A stretch of 64,000 nucleotides of DNA from Oceanobacillus sp. HTM 045 (GTDB taxonomy: Bacteria > Pseudomonadota > Alphaproteobacteria > Rhodobacterales > Rhodobacteraceae). Location: contig WNWL01000006.1 of NCBI GenBank assembly GCA_009733745.1, forward strand, positions 248,001 to 312,000, written 5' to 3'. Both the position numbers and the translations under genes were made by a program. This document shows positions 8,226 to 16,953 of this stretch, piece after piece. Below the pieces are notes generated by a model. That model was given only the letters and a program-made list of their open reading frames with translations. It was not told the origin of the DNA and ran no database searches. Position 1 is the first letter of the stretch; each line of letters starts with the position of its first letter.

Positions 8226-9013
8226 CCGACGCTCCCGCCACCAGAACCGCCCCGGCCAAGATCACCATGACCGGCGTGACCAAGAGCTTCGGCTCGAAGC
8301 ACGTGCTGCGCGGCGTCGATCTCGAGGTCGCACGCGGCGAATCCGTGGTGGTGATCGGCGGTTCCGGCACCGGCAAGTCCGTGACCCTGAAGTGCATTCT
8401 CGGCCTGATCACCCCGGATGCCGGCGCGATCAGCGTCGACGGCACCGACGCGCTCCGCGCCCGCGGCAAGGCCCGCGAGGCCCTGCTCGACAAGTTCGGA
8501 ATGCTCTTCCAGGGCGGCGCGCTGTTCGACAGCCTCCTCGTCTGGGAGAACGTCGCCTTCCGCCTGATGCAGGGCGCCCGAAAGAAGCCAAAGGCGGAGG
8601 CGCGCGAGATCGCCATCGAGAAGCTCCGCCGCGTCGGCCTGAAACCGGATACCGCCGACCTCTACCCCGCCGAACTGTCCGGCGGGATGCAGAAGCGCGT
8701 CGGCCTCGCACGGGCCATCGCGGCGGACCCGGAGATCATATTCTTCGACGAGCCGACCACCGGGCTCGACCCGATCATGGCCGACGTGATCAACGACCTG
8801 ATCCGCGAGATCGTCACCGAGATGGGCGCCACGGCGATGACCATCACCCACGACATGACCTCCGTGCGCCGCATCGCCGACCGCGTGGCGATGCTGCATG
8901 ACGGGGTGATCAAGTGGTGCGGCCCGGTCGGTCAGATCGACGACTCCGGCAATCCCTACGTCCACCAGTTCGTAAACGGGCTGCCCGAGGGCCCGATCGA
9001 AGCGGTGCGCTAA
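8222..9013 (+). CDS. mlaF: ABC transporter ATP-binding protein, MlaF family
   Basis: Cytoplasmic ATPase that powers the MlaE permease. The 263 residues include Walker A GGSGTGKS (46-53), signature LSGGMQKR, Walker B IIFFDEPTTGLDP and the H-loop THDM. It overlaps mlaE by 4 bp and is followed after 42 bp by a PqiA-like membrane gene. Length and motifs are intact. Confidence 0.94.
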   Translation: MTDAPATRTAPAKITMTGVTKSFGSKHVLRGVDLEVARGESVVVIGGSGTGKSVTLKCILGLITPDAGAISVDGTDALRARGKAREALLDKFGMLFQGGALFDSLLVWENVAFRLMQGARKKPKAEAREIAIEKLRRVGLKPDTADLYPAELSGGMQKRVGLARAIAADPEIIFFDEPTTGLDPIMADVINDLIREIVTEMGATAMTITHDMTSVRRIADRVAMLHDGVIKWCGPVGQIDDSGNPYVHQFVNGLPEGPIEAVR

Positions 9014-9055
9014 GTGCCTGTCACCGTGACGAAAATCGCTCCGGCGGGCTGACCC

Positions 9056-9538
9056 ATGACCGTCCGCACCGACGCGCTGACCATCGCCAACCTGCTGCTC
9101 CTGCTGCTCTTCCCCGCCGCGTGGCTGGCGCCGCTCGCCGAGGCGAGCGTGCTGCCGCTGTTCGGCGGCACCGAGATCAGCATCCTCGGCGGGGTGGTGG
9201 AACTCTGGGAGGACGACCCCGCCCTCGCCGCGCTGGTCGCGCTCTTCGCGGTTGTGATGCCTTACGCCAAGACGCTGACGCTCGCGGCGATCCATTTCGG
9301 CCGGCTGGGGCTGCGGCCGATGCCGCTGGTCGAACTGCTCGGCAAGCTGTCGATGGCCGACGTGTTCCTGATCGCCGTCTACATCGTGGTGGTGAAGGGC
9401 ACAGCCTTCGCCAGCATAGAGAGCCAGTGGGGCCTCTGGCTCTTCACGATCTGCGTGCTGGTCTCGATGCTGATCTCGCATTTGACGAAGAAGCGCCTGC
9501 TCGCGGACAGTCGCGTCCCCGCCAGCACCGCCACCTGA
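9056..9538 (+). CDS. PqiA-like (paraquat-inducible protein A) membrane protein
   Basis: A 160-residue protein with four hydrophobic segments, resembling one PqiA domain: an early LLLLLFPAAWLAP segment, a mid-protein MPYAKTLTL and a later SMADVFLIAVYIVVV. In E. coli PqiA partners the MCE protein PqiB in envelope lipid transport, and E. coli PqiA has two such domains where this protein has one. Placement after mlaEF supports a membrane-lipid role (inferred). E. coli PqiA's N-terminal zinc-finger cysteines are absent. Confidence 0.75.
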   Translation: MTVRTDALTIANLLLLLLFPAAWLAPLAEASVLPLFGGTEISILGGVVELWEDDPALAALVALFAVVMPYAKTLTLAAIHFGRLGLRPMPLVELLGKLSMADVFLIAVYIVVVKGTAFASIESQWGLWLFTICVLVSMLISHLTKKRLLADSRVPASTAT

Positions 9539-9555
9539 GCCGAAGGAGACCGGAC

Positions 9556-9753
9556 ATGGAACTCGCGATGACCTGGGTCCTGATGATCGCCCTGCGCGAC
9601 ACGAGCGGCCTGGAGGAGGTCGGGGAATACGAGAGCCTCGCCGCCTGCCGCGGCGCGCTGGAGCAGAGCGCCGTGTTCCTGCGCAACGGCGACGGCGGCG
9701 TGATCGACGCGACGCTTCCCGTCATCGGCGTCTGCGTCCCCCGCCCCGCCTGA
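9556..9753 (+). CDS. Small conserved-looking hypothetical protein
   Basis: 65 residues starting MELAMTWVLMIALRDTSGL, with two cysteines (Ala-Cys-Arg in the middle, VCVPRP at the end) and no membrane span long enough to be certain. A good ribosome site (AAGGAGA, 9 bp before ATG) and tight spacing in a same-strand run (17 bp after the pqiA-like gene, 7 bp before radA) support it being a real gene. No family recognised. Confidence 0.6.
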   Translation: MELAMTWVLMIALRDTSGLEEVGEYESLAACRGALEQSAVFLRNGDGGVIDATLPVIGVCVPRPA

Positions 9754-9760
9754 GCGCGCC

Positions 9761-11170
9761 TTGGCAAAGCTCCAGACCAGCTTCGTCTGCGCCGAGTGCG
9801 GCGCCAGCTACGGCAAATGGGCCGGGCGCTGCGATGCGTGCGGGGCGTGGAACTCGATCCACGAGGAGGCGGGCATCTCCGCCGGCCCGGCGACCAAGTC
9901 GCTCGGCAAGGCGAAGGGCCGCGCGGTCGCGCTTTCGACACTCTCGGGCGAGGACGAGCCGCCGCCCCGGCGCACGTCCGGCATCGGCGAGTTCGACCGC
10001 GTGCTCGGCGGCGGGCTGGTGGATGCCTCCGCCGTGCTGATCGGCGGCGACCCGGGGATCGGCAAGTCCACCATCCTCCTGCAGGCGGTCGCGGGTTTCG
10101 CCGCCTCGGGCGCGAAGGCGGTCTACGTCTCGGGCGAGGAAGCGTCGGCGCAGGTGCGGATGCGCGCGCAGCGGCTCGGCCTGTCCGAAGCGCCGGTCCT
10201 GCTCGCGGCGGAGACCAACCTCCGCGACATCCTCACAACGCTGGACGCGGAGCGGCCCGATCTCGTGGTGATCGACTCGATCCAGACCATGTGGGCGGAC
10301 CATGTCGAGAGTGCGCCCGGCTCCGTCGCGCAGGTCCGCGCGACCGCGCACGAGCTGGTCAGCTTCGCCAAGCGCCGCGGGCTCTCCGTCGTCCTCGTCG
10401 GCCATGTCACCAAGGAAGGCCAGATCGCCGGGCCGCGCGTCGTGGAACACATGGTCGACACGGTGCTCTATTTCGAGGGCGAGCGGGGGCACCAGTTCCG
10501 CATCCTCCGCGCCGTGAAGAATCGCTTCGGGCCCGCCGACGAGATCGGCGTCTTCGAGATGACCGGCGCAGGGCTCCGGGAGGTCACCAACCCCTCCGCC
10601 CTCTTCCTCGGCGAGCGCGAGGCGAAGGTGCCGGGCTCCGCCGTCTTCGCCGGGATCGAGGGCACGCGCCCCGTCCTGGTCGAGTTCCAGGCGCTCGTCG
10701 CCCATTCGCCGCTCGGCACGCCGCGCCGCGCCGTGATCGGCTGGGACAGCTCGCGTCTCTCGATGATCCTCGCGGTGCTGGAGGCGCGGTGCGGCATCTC
10801 CTTCGCGGCGCAGGATGTCTACCTCAACGTTGCCGGCGGACTGCGGATCGGCGAGACGGCAGCCGACCTCGCCGCCGCCATGGCGCTGGTCTCGGCGCTG
10901 ACCGGACAGCCGCTCGCGCACGACGCGATCCATTTCGGAGAGATATCTCTTTCAGGCGCGATCCGCCCCGTCGCGCAGGCCGAAGCACGGCTGAAAGAGG
11001 CGGAGAAACTGGGGTTTACCCGAGCCTTTTTGCCACAACGTATCAAACGCGACTCCGAATCTGGCATGAAGCTGCACGAGAGCGTTGATCTTCCGGGCCT
11101 GCTGTCGGATGTATTCGGAACTGTCGCGGATACACCGCGCCCGGCGGCACGGGACATTGCGGGGGGATAA
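9761..11170 (+). CDS. radA: DNA repair protein RadA
   Basis: RecA-like ATPase that processes recombination intermediates and drives branch migration. Order: C4 zinc finger (Cys10, 13, 24, 27), RecA-like core with Walker A GGDPGIGKS (95-103) and the RadA-specific KNRFG motif, then a Lon-protease-like C-terminal domain. Start is TTG at 9761, fixed by the zinc finger and the 7 bp gap to the previous gene. At 469 residues it is of usual length. cvpA follows after 4 bp. Confidence 0.96.
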   Translation: MAKLQTSFVCAECGASYGKWAGRCDACGAWNSIHEEAGISAGPATKSLGKAKGRAVALSTLSGEDEPPPRRTSGIGEFDRVLGGGLVDASAVLIGGDPGIGKSTILLQAVAGFAASGAKAVYVSGEEASAQVRMRAQRLGLSEAPVLLAAETNLRDILTTLDAERPDLVVIDSIQTMWADHVESAPGSVAQVRATAHELVSFAKRRGLSVVLVGHVTKEGQIAGPRVVEHMVDTVLYFEGERGHQFRILRAVKNRFGPADEIGVFEMTGAGLREVTNPSALFLGEREAKVPGSAVFAGIEGTRPVLVEFQALVAHSPLGTPRRAVIGWDSSRLSMILAVLEARCGISFAAQDVYLNVAGGLRIGETAADLAAAMALVSALTGQPLAHDAIHFGEISLSGAIRPVAQAEARLKEAEKLGFTRAFLPQRIKRDSESGMKLHESVDLPGLLSDVFGTVADTPRPAARDIAGG

Positions 11171-11174
11171 CTGA

Positions 11175-11876
11175 ATGGATTTCTCGAGTTTCACGGTTGT
11201 GGATGCCATTGTCGCTGGCATCATCCTGATATCGGGCATCCTCGCCTACTCCCGCGGTTTCACCCGGGAACTCTTCGCGATCGGCGCGTGGATCGTGGCG
11301 GCGGTCGCCGCGTTCTACCTCGCGCCGATGCTGGAACCCCTGCTCCGCGAGATCCCCGCGGTCGGCGATTTCCTCGCTGAAAGCTGCGTGATCTCCGTCA
11401 CCGTCGCCTTCGCGCTGATCATGGCGGTGTCGCTGCTGATCCTCGCGATCTTCACGCCGCTCTTCTCCTCGGCGGTACTCGATTCGTCGCTCGGGCCCAT
11501 CGACAGGGCGCTCGGCTTCCTGTTCGGCGCGGCCCGCGGCGCCCTGCTCTGCGCGATCGCCTACCTCGTCTACAGCCAGGCGATCCTCGGCGAGGGCCAG
11601 CAGGAATGGGAAGGCGTCGCCAACGCCCAGACCCGGCCCGTTTTCGTCGAGCCCGCCAACTTCATCCGCGAGAAGCTGTTCCCCGAGGGCGGCGAGACGC
11701 AGGGCGCGATCATGGCATGGTTCGAGGAGCGCACCGCCGCCCTGATGGCCCCCTGCGAGGGCGAGGTTGTCGAGCCGTCGGTCCCGGGTGCCGCGGGCAC
11801 CGGCGAAGCCGCCCCGACCCCGGCGGAGCCCACCCCGGCCGGCCCGGCAGTCCTGCCGACGCCTTCCGGCAACTGA
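11175..11876 (+). CDS. cvpA: CvpA family membrane protein
   Basis: Inner-membrane protein with four hydrophobic segments in the first 150 residues (family pattern DAIVAGIILISGILAYSRGF and LDSSLGPIDRALGFLFG). The C-terminal 70 residues are Pro/Ala/Glu-rich and soluble. CvpA homologues are linked to colicin V production and envelope stress tolerance and are often next to purF, as here (one gene apart). Biochemical role unknown. Confidence 0.88.
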   Translation: MDFSSFTVVDAIVAGIILISGILAYSRGFTRELFAIGAWIVAAVAAFYLAPMLEPLLREIPAVGDFLAESCVISVTVAFALIMAVSLLILAIFTPLFSSAVLDSSLGPIDRALGFLFGAARGALLCAIAYLVYSQAILGEGQQEWEGVANAQTRPVFVEPANFIREKLFPEGGETQGAIMAWFEERTAALMAPCEGEVVEPSVPGAAGTGEAAPTPAEPTPAGPAVLPTPSGN

Positions 11877-11889
11877 CCCGCACAACGCC

Positions 11890-12714
11890 GTGCTGCGCCG
11901 TCTCTTCAGACAGCGCAGGCGGCTCGCCGTCACCTTCCTGCTGGCGTTGGCGGCAGTTGCCGCCTACCCCGACCCGCCCCTGCCGCTTGCCTTCCTGGTT
12001 GCGATCCCGTTCGTGGCCGTCGCAATCGGCGTGGCGCTGATCGTCGCTGTGCCGAACCTCCGGTTCCTCTCTGAATCGCTCGTGTTCACCGCGCTGCTCT
12101 CGGTGATCGTCATCCGCTCCACGGGGGCATCCGGCGAGACAGCGCTCTATCTCCTCATCGTCGGAACGTTTGCCGGCGCGCCGCTCGCCCTCGCGGCGAC
12201 GCTTGCGCTCCTGCGGATTCGCTGGCCGCGGCCGTTCGAGGCGCAGGGCGCTGCGTTAGTCACATTGCCGCCCGCCGAGGCCATGTCCCGCTTCCTAGAC
12301 CTGGAGCGCCCCTGGAACCCGCTCGTCGCCCGAGGCGTGCGCGACCCGGCCGATCCCGACCTGATCCGATGGATCTACGACGAGGACGGGCCGCTCGCGG
12401 GCACGGTATTCTGCGAGCGGACGATCGAGCGGGGCGCGAGCCACTACATCGCGGAAAGCTGGACCGAGCAGGGCGACGAAGTGGCTGCGCCGATGGAGAC
12501 GCTGTTCCGCCTCGATTTTCGCCATCACCGGCGCGGCACCCGGATCGAACTGACCGAGAAGGTCAGCGCCACGCCGGCCCACACCATCGTCTACGGCTGG
12601 CTCGACGATTTCGTCGCCGACTACCTCGACCAGTTCGTGAACGTCGTGGAGAACCGGCCGGACACATCGATCCGCGCCGCGATGGCCCGCGCCGCGTCGG
12701 GTGCCATGACCTGA
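11890..12714 (+). CDS. Membrane protein with soluble C-terminal domain, function unknown
   Basis: 274 residues from a GTG at 11890, 13 bp after cvpA. The first 115 residues hold about four hydrophobic segments. The rest (from about LPPAEAMSRFLDLERP) is a soluble alpha/beta region; the run RIELTEKVSATPAHTIVYGW and the closing helix suggest an SRPBCC/START-like fold, which is only an impression. No clear ribosome site precedes the GTG, so coupling to cvpA is likely. Family not recognised. Confidence 0.65.
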   Translation: MLRRLFRQRRRLAVTFLLALAAVAAYPDPPLPLAFLVAIPFVAVAIGVALIVAVPNLRFLSESLVFTALLSVIVIRSTGASGETALYLLIVGTFAGAPLALAATLALLRIRWPRPFEAQGAALVTLPPAEAMSRFLDLERPWNPLVARGVRDPADPDLIRWIYDEDGPLAGTVFCERTIERGASHYIAESWTEQGDEVAAPMETLFRLDFRHHRRGTRIELTEKVSATPAHTIVYGWLDDFVADYLDQFVNVVENRPDTSIRAAMARAASGAMT

Positions 12715-12741
12715 GGTTCAGGCGGCTTTCTTGAAGGGCAG

Positions 12742-12770
12742 ATGACACTCCGGGTCCACCACGTTATATA
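12742..12770 (+). promoter_or_regulatory. Probable sigma-70 promoter of purF
   Basis: ATGACA (12742-12747), 17 bp spacer, TATATA (12765-12770), 38 bp upstream of the purF ATG. No PurR-like palindrome was recognised. Confidence 0.5.
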
Positions 12771-12808
12771 GCGCAGGGTGCGTCAGGAGCCGCGGCGGGA
12801 GCGGGTGC

Positions 12809-14296
12809 ATGGTCGATACCTCCGAGACGGGAGCGCCGGAAGGCGTCGCGGGAACGAATCCCTTCGAGGACGACAAGTTACGGGAAGAATGCGGGCTCTA
12901 CGGGGTGTTCGGCGCGAAGGATGCGGCGACTTTCGTGGCGCTCGGGTTGCATGCCTTGCAGCATCGCGGGCAGGAGGCGGCGGGAATCCATTCGTGGGAT
13001 CCGGAGACCGGCTTCAACAACATCCGCCGTATCGGGTACGTCCGCGACAACTTCACCAAGCAGAGCGTCATGGACCTGCTGCCGGGGCAGAACGCCATCG
13101 GGCATGTCCGCTACTCGACCGCGGGGAGCAAGGGCCAGACGGCGCTGCGTGACGTCCAGCCGCTCTATGCCGACCTCGCGATGGGCGGATTCGCGATTGC
13201 CCATAACGGCAACCTGACCAACGCCGACCAGCTTCGCCAGCAGCTCATCGAGCGCGGATCGATCTTCCAGTCGTCGTCGGACACCGAGTGCATCATCCAC
13301 CTGATGGCGCGCTCCATCCAGAAGAACATCCCGGACCGGATGAAGGATGCGCTGCGCCTCGTCGAGGGCGCGTGGTCGGTCGTCGCGATGACCCGGTCCA
13401 AGCTGATCGGCGTGCGCGATCCGCTGGGCGTGCGCCCGCTCGTGCTCGGGCGGCTGGGCGAGTCGTGGATTCTCTCGTCGGAGACCTGCGCGCTCGACAT
13501 CATCGGCGCGGAGTTCGTGCGCGAGATCGAGCCGGGCGAGATGGTGATCATCTCCGCCGAGGGCGTGAAGTCCTCCCGCCCGTTCGACCCGAAGCCCTCG
13601 CGGTTCTGCGTGTTCGAATATGTCTACTTCTCGCGCCCCGACAGCGTGATCGGGGGCCTCTCGGTCTACGAGGCCCGCCGCCGGATCGGGGTGGAACTGG
13701 CCCGCGAAGCGCCGGTGGAGGCCGATCTGGTCTGCCCGGTACCCGACAGCGGCACGCCGGGCGCCATCGGCTTCAGCCAGGAGAGCGGCATTCCCTTCGC
13801 GATGGGGATCATCCGCAATGCCTATGTCGGCCGCACCTTCATCGAGCCGACCGAGCAGATCCGCGACATGGGCGTGCGGCTCAAGCTCAACATCAACCGG
13901 GCGCTCATCGAGGGCAAGCGCATCGTCCTCGTGGACGACAGCGTGGTGCGCGGCACCACCTCGCAGAAGATCAAGGAAATGCTGCTCGACGCCGGGGCGA
14001 AGGAAGTGCACTTCCGCATTGCCTCGCCGCCGACGGCGTGGCCCTGCTTCTACGGCGTGGACACGCCGACGCGGAACAAGCTCCTCGCCGCGCGGATGAC
14101 GGAGGAGGAGATGCGCGAACATCTCGGCGTCACCTCGCTCAAGTTCATCTCGATCGACGGCATGTACCGCGCCTGCGGCCACCCGGCGGGACGCAACAAA
14201 TCCAACCCGCAATTCTGCGACGCCTGCTTCTCCGGCGACTACCCGATCGAGCCGGAGGATGCCAAGGCGACCGGAGCATTGAAGGTGGACGCCTAG
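12809..14296 (+). CDS. purF: Amidophosphoribosyltransferase
   Basis: First enzyme of purine synthesis: PRPP plus glutamine gives phosphoribosylamine. The N-terminal class II glutaminase nucleophile is Cys28 (REECGLYGVFG), so a 27-residue propeptide should be removed. The C-terminal phosphoribosyltransferase domain has the PRPP loop VLVDDSVVRGTT. Cysteines near the C-terminus (CGHP, CDACFSGDYP) match PurF types that carry a 4Fe-4S cluster. 495 residues, full length. An SDR gene follows after 43 bp. Confidence 0.96.
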   Translation: MVDTSETGAPEGVAGTNPFEDDKLREECGLYGVFGAKDAATFVALGLHALQHRGQEAAGIHSWDPETGFNNIRRIGYVRDNFTKQSVMDLLPGQNAIGHVRYSTAGSKGQTALRDVQPLYADLAMGGFAIAHNGNLTNADQLRQQLIERGSIFQSSSDTECIIHLMARSIQKNIPDRMKDALRLVEGAWSVVAMTRSKLIGVRDPLGVRPLVLGRLGESWILSSETCALDIIGAEFVREIEPGEMVIISAEGVKSSRPFDPKPSRFCVFEYVYFSRPDSVIGGLSVYEARRRIGVELAREAPVEADLVCPVPDSGTPGAIGFSQESGIPFAMGIIRNAYVGRTFIEPTEQIRDMGVRLKLNINRALIEGKRIVLVDDSVVRGTTSQKIKEMLLDAGAKEVHFRIASPPTAWPCFYGVDTPTRNKLLAARMTEEEMREHLGVTSLKFISIDGMYRACGHPAGRNKSNPQFCDACFSGDYPIEPEDAKATGALKVDA

Positions 14297-14339
14297 CGGC
14301 ACTGGCCTTCGCGCCGCCGCCCTGCTAACAGCGCAGCCC

Positions 14340-15035
14340 ATGACAGATCTCTCCGACAGGATTGCGCTGGTTACCGGCGCCTCGCGCGGGCTCGGCTTCG
14401 CGACCGCCGTGGAACTGGGCGCGCTCGGCGCGCATGTGGTCGCCGTGGCGCGCACCGTGGGCGGGCTGGAGGATCTCGACGAGGCGATCCGCGCGCGCGG
14501 GGGCGAGCCGGCGACCCTGGTGCCGCTCGACATCTGCGACGACCCCGGTCTCGAACGGCTCGGCGCGGCAGTGCATGGCCGCTGGGGGCGGGCGGACATC
14601 TGGGTTCACACCGCCGTCCACGCCGTGCCGCTCTCGCCGGTGGAACACATCGCCGAGAAGGATCTCGACAAGGCGATGGCAGTGAACGCCCGCGCCTTCC
14701 AGCGGCTCGTCCGGGTGGTGGACCCGCTCCTGCGGCTTTCCGAATGGCCGGTTGCGGTGATCCCCGCGGGCGAACACGCGGGCGAGAAGTTCTACGGCGC
14801 ACATGCCGCGTCCAAGGCCGCGCAGAGCGCCTTTGCCGCCGCCTGGGCGGCGGAGACGGCGGGCCGCATTGCGGTCCACCGGGTACTGCCTCCGCCGATG
14901 CCGACCGCGCTCCGAGCGCGCTGGCATCCGGGCGAGGACCGCTCGAAGCTTGCCAGTATCCCCGAGGTCGCCAAGTCTATCGCCGCGCTCGTCGCGACCG
15001 GCGCGGCGCCCTCGGCCGATCTGCTGGAATTGTGA
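14340..15035 (+). CDS. SDR-family protein lacking the catalytic Tyr
   Basis: A 231-residue Rossmann protein of the short-chain dehydrogenase family. The cofactor motif TGASRGLG (12-19) is intact, so NAD(P) binding is likely. The active site is not standard: where the YxxxK motif should be, the sequence is HAASK (His155, Lys159), and the usual catalytic Ser region reads VIPAGEHAG. Tyr152 is three residues away. It may be a non-catalytic or altered SDR. Same strand as purF and 13 bp before the next gene. Confidence 0.8.
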   Translation: MTDLSDRIALVTGASRGLGFATAVELGALGAHVVAVARTVGGLEDLDEAIRARGGEPATLVPLDICDDPGLERLGAAVHGRWGRADIWVHTAVHAVPLSPVEHIAEKDLDKAMAVNARAFQRLVRVVDPLLRLSEWPVAVIPAGEHAGEKFYGAHAASKAAQSAFAAAWAAETAGRIAVHRVLPPPMPTALRARWHPGEDRSKLASIPEVAKSIAALVATGAAPSADLLEL

Positions 15036-15048
15036 CGGCGAGGGCGCG

Positions 15049-15414
15049 ATGATCCTCTTTCGCCCGACCGGTGCCGCGGAACTGGCTCTTGTCGAGGCGA
15101 GCGGCTGGCGGGCCTGGCCGCCGCGATTGCCGGATCAGCCGATCTTCTACCCCGTCACCTCCTTCGACTACGCCGAGAAGATCGCGCGGGACTGGAACTC
15201 CGTCCGCCCGGCGCCGGACAATCTCGGCTTCGTCACCCGTTTCGAGATCGATGCGGAAACCGCCGCCCGCTACCCGGTGCAAGACGCGGGCGGCATTGCT
15301 CACCGCGAACTCTGGGTGCCGGCGGAGGAACTGGAGAGCTTCAACGCCGGCATCATCGGCCGGATCATACTGGTCGCCCGCTACCGCGACGGAGTGCGGA
15401 TCGACCCCGTATGA
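15049..15414 (+). CDS. Small conserved protein (often annotated ADP-ribosylation/crystallin J1)
   Basis: 121 residues. The pattern LVEASGWRAWPPRLPDQPIFYPV and later HRELWVPAEELESFN is one I recognise from a short alphaproteobacterial family commonly labelled ADP-ribosylation/crystallin J1. No catalytic residues of ADP-ribosylglycohydrolases are evident, so the label should not be read as a function. Its stop overlaps the murI start (ATGA), indicating coupled translation. Confidence 0.75.
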   Translation: MILFRPTGAAELALVEASGWRAWPPRLPDQPIFYPVTSFDYAEKIARDWNSVRPAPDNLGFVTRFEIDAETAARYPVQDAGGIAHRELWVPAEELESFNAGIIGRIILVARYRDGVRIDPV

Positions 15415-16205
15415 GCGACGGCCCGGTTCTCTTCCTCGACTCGGGGATCGGCGGGCTCTCGGTCCTCCGCGAGGCGCGGATCCTGCTGCCGCATCGGCGC
15501 TTCGTCTACGTCGCCGACGACGCGGCCTTCCCCTACGGAGACTGGGACGAAACGGACCTGCGAGAGCGCATCGTCGGCCTCGTGCGCGACCTCGCCGCCG
15601 AGCACGCCCCGGCGCTGGTCACCATAGCCTGCAACACGGCGACGACGATCGCGCTGTCGGACCTGCGCGACCGGATGCCCGGACTGCCCTTCGTCGGGAC
15701 TGTACCCGCGATAAAACCGGCGGCGGAGAGAACACAATCGGGTCATATTTCCGTCCTCGCGACCCCCGGAACGGTGCGCCGGGAGTACACTTCGGAATTG
15801 ATCTCACGCTTCGCGAAACACGCCCGGGTGACCCTCGTCGGAAGTGCCCGGCTGGCCGGAATCGCCGAGGCCTACCTGCGTGGCGCACACGTTCCGGATG
15901 AGGCGATCCGGCAGGAAATCGCACCATGTTTTGTGTCCGGGGCTGCTGGACGCACAGATATAGTAGTGCTGGCCTGCACGCATTTTCCGTTTCTGGCCAA
16001 CCAGTTCCGCCGCCTTGCGCCCTGGCCCGTCGACTGGCTCGACCCGGCCGAGGCGATCGCGCACCGGATGCTCGACCTGGTCGGTTCGGGCCCCGACCCG
16101 GATGCCGCCGCGCCCGCCCTGCAGGACATCGCGATCATGACTTCCGGACCCGCCGACATGGCGACGCGGCGGCTCTTCGCGGGGTTCGGATTACGTACCA
16201 GATGA
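15411..16205 (+). CDS. murI: Glutamate racemase
   Basis: Cofactor-independent racemase that makes D-glutamate for peptidoglycan. The two catalytic cysteines are Cys74 (IACNTATT) and Cys189 (LACTHFPFL). The N-terminal LDSGIGGLSVLRE and PYGDW motifs are typical. 264 residues, normal length. It is last in a run purF-SDR-small protein-murI. Together with alr, the window encodes both racemases that supply D-amino acids for the cell wall. Confidence 0.95.
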   Translation: MSDGPVLFLDSGIGGLSVLREARILLPHRRFVYVADDAAFPYGDWDETDLRERIVGLVRDLAAEHAPALVTIACNTATTIALSDLRDRMPGLPFVGTVPAIKPAAERTQSGHISVLATPGTVRREYTSELISRFAKHARVTLVGSARLAGIAEAYLRGAHVPDEAIRQEIAPCFVSGAAGRTDIVVLACTHFPFLANQFRRLAPWPVDWLDPAEAIAHRMLDLVGSGPDPDAAAPALQDIAIMTSGPADMATRRLFAGFGLRTR

Positions 16206-16419
16206 TGTCGCGCAAACGTCAAACTTGTCCAACCTGCGCCTTAGTTCGAACAGGTTCTGACGGTACCAAACTCCCGTGGTGAGCGTAGGTAAGGGAGCGT
16301 TGCGCATTTGTCCGTGGGGTGGCGTTCCCGAGGGTGCGGTTGACTAGTGTGTAGGCGTGACGCGAGTAGCGTAAGGCCGCATCCTTGGGTCAAAGATCCG
16401 AGTAGCTTTATTTAGTAAT

Positions 16420-16445
16420 GGGGCGCGAGGGGTCACTCGCGCCCC
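16420..16445. terminator. Strong hairpin between murI and the frameshifted gene
   Basis: Perfect 10 bp stem GGGGCGCGAG/CTCGCGCCCC around a 6-base loop; ACGCATTTTC follows on the plus strand. It sits between convergent genes and contains the stop of the minus-strand gene, so it may stop transcription from both sides. Confidence 0.6.
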
Positions 16446-16896
16446 ACGCATTTTCGGAGAAAGGCCTGTGTGCGAAAGAGCGAGACCGGATAGGTCATGT
16501 CGACCGTGAACGTCCCGTCCCTGTCGTCGAAATGGTGGAGCAGGCTCATCTCCGGATCGCTCGCCGCGAGCGAAAGTCCTCTCCTCCCGACCGAAGCGTG
16601 CCCGAGTTCCGTCTCCCCGAGCGCCTTGAGGACATCGGCATGTGTCGTCGGCGCGCTCACGGCGAAGAGGCGCTCGTGGCAGAAGAAGAACATCGCCATA
16701 TGCTGCGGCGATTTCAGCTTCACCGAAATGCTGTAGACGGGCGTGGTCTCGCCCTCCCGAGGCGGCAGGAAAGGGCTATCCCCGATGTATCCCTCGCTGC
16801 TGATCTGTCCGACATGGCGTTCGATCAGCGGCCGGGCTACTCCAACGTCATTCTAGAGCGAAGCGCCTCGAAGAGGTCCAAGTCGGCCAGGGCCAT
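16433..16896 (-). pseudogene. Small gene broken by a frameshift (or a -1 frameshift site)
   Basis: Reading down from ATG at 16896 gives MALADLDLFEALRSRMTLE and then a TAG near 16839. The -1 frame, open from about 16852, continues with protein-like sequence (RPLIERHVGQISSEGYIGD, then MAMFFFCHERLFAVSAPT) to a stop at 16433. Joined, these make about 150 residues. A GTG at 16723 could start only the second half (96 residues). No family recognised. It lies downstream of der on the same strand. A single-base indel, a sequencing error or real recoding would all explain it. Confidence 0.45.
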
Positions 16897-16953
16897 CGCT
16901 GGCGCCAGAGCGAAGACCGCCCCTGAAATTCGCGCTGCGCAGCAACCGGCCCC

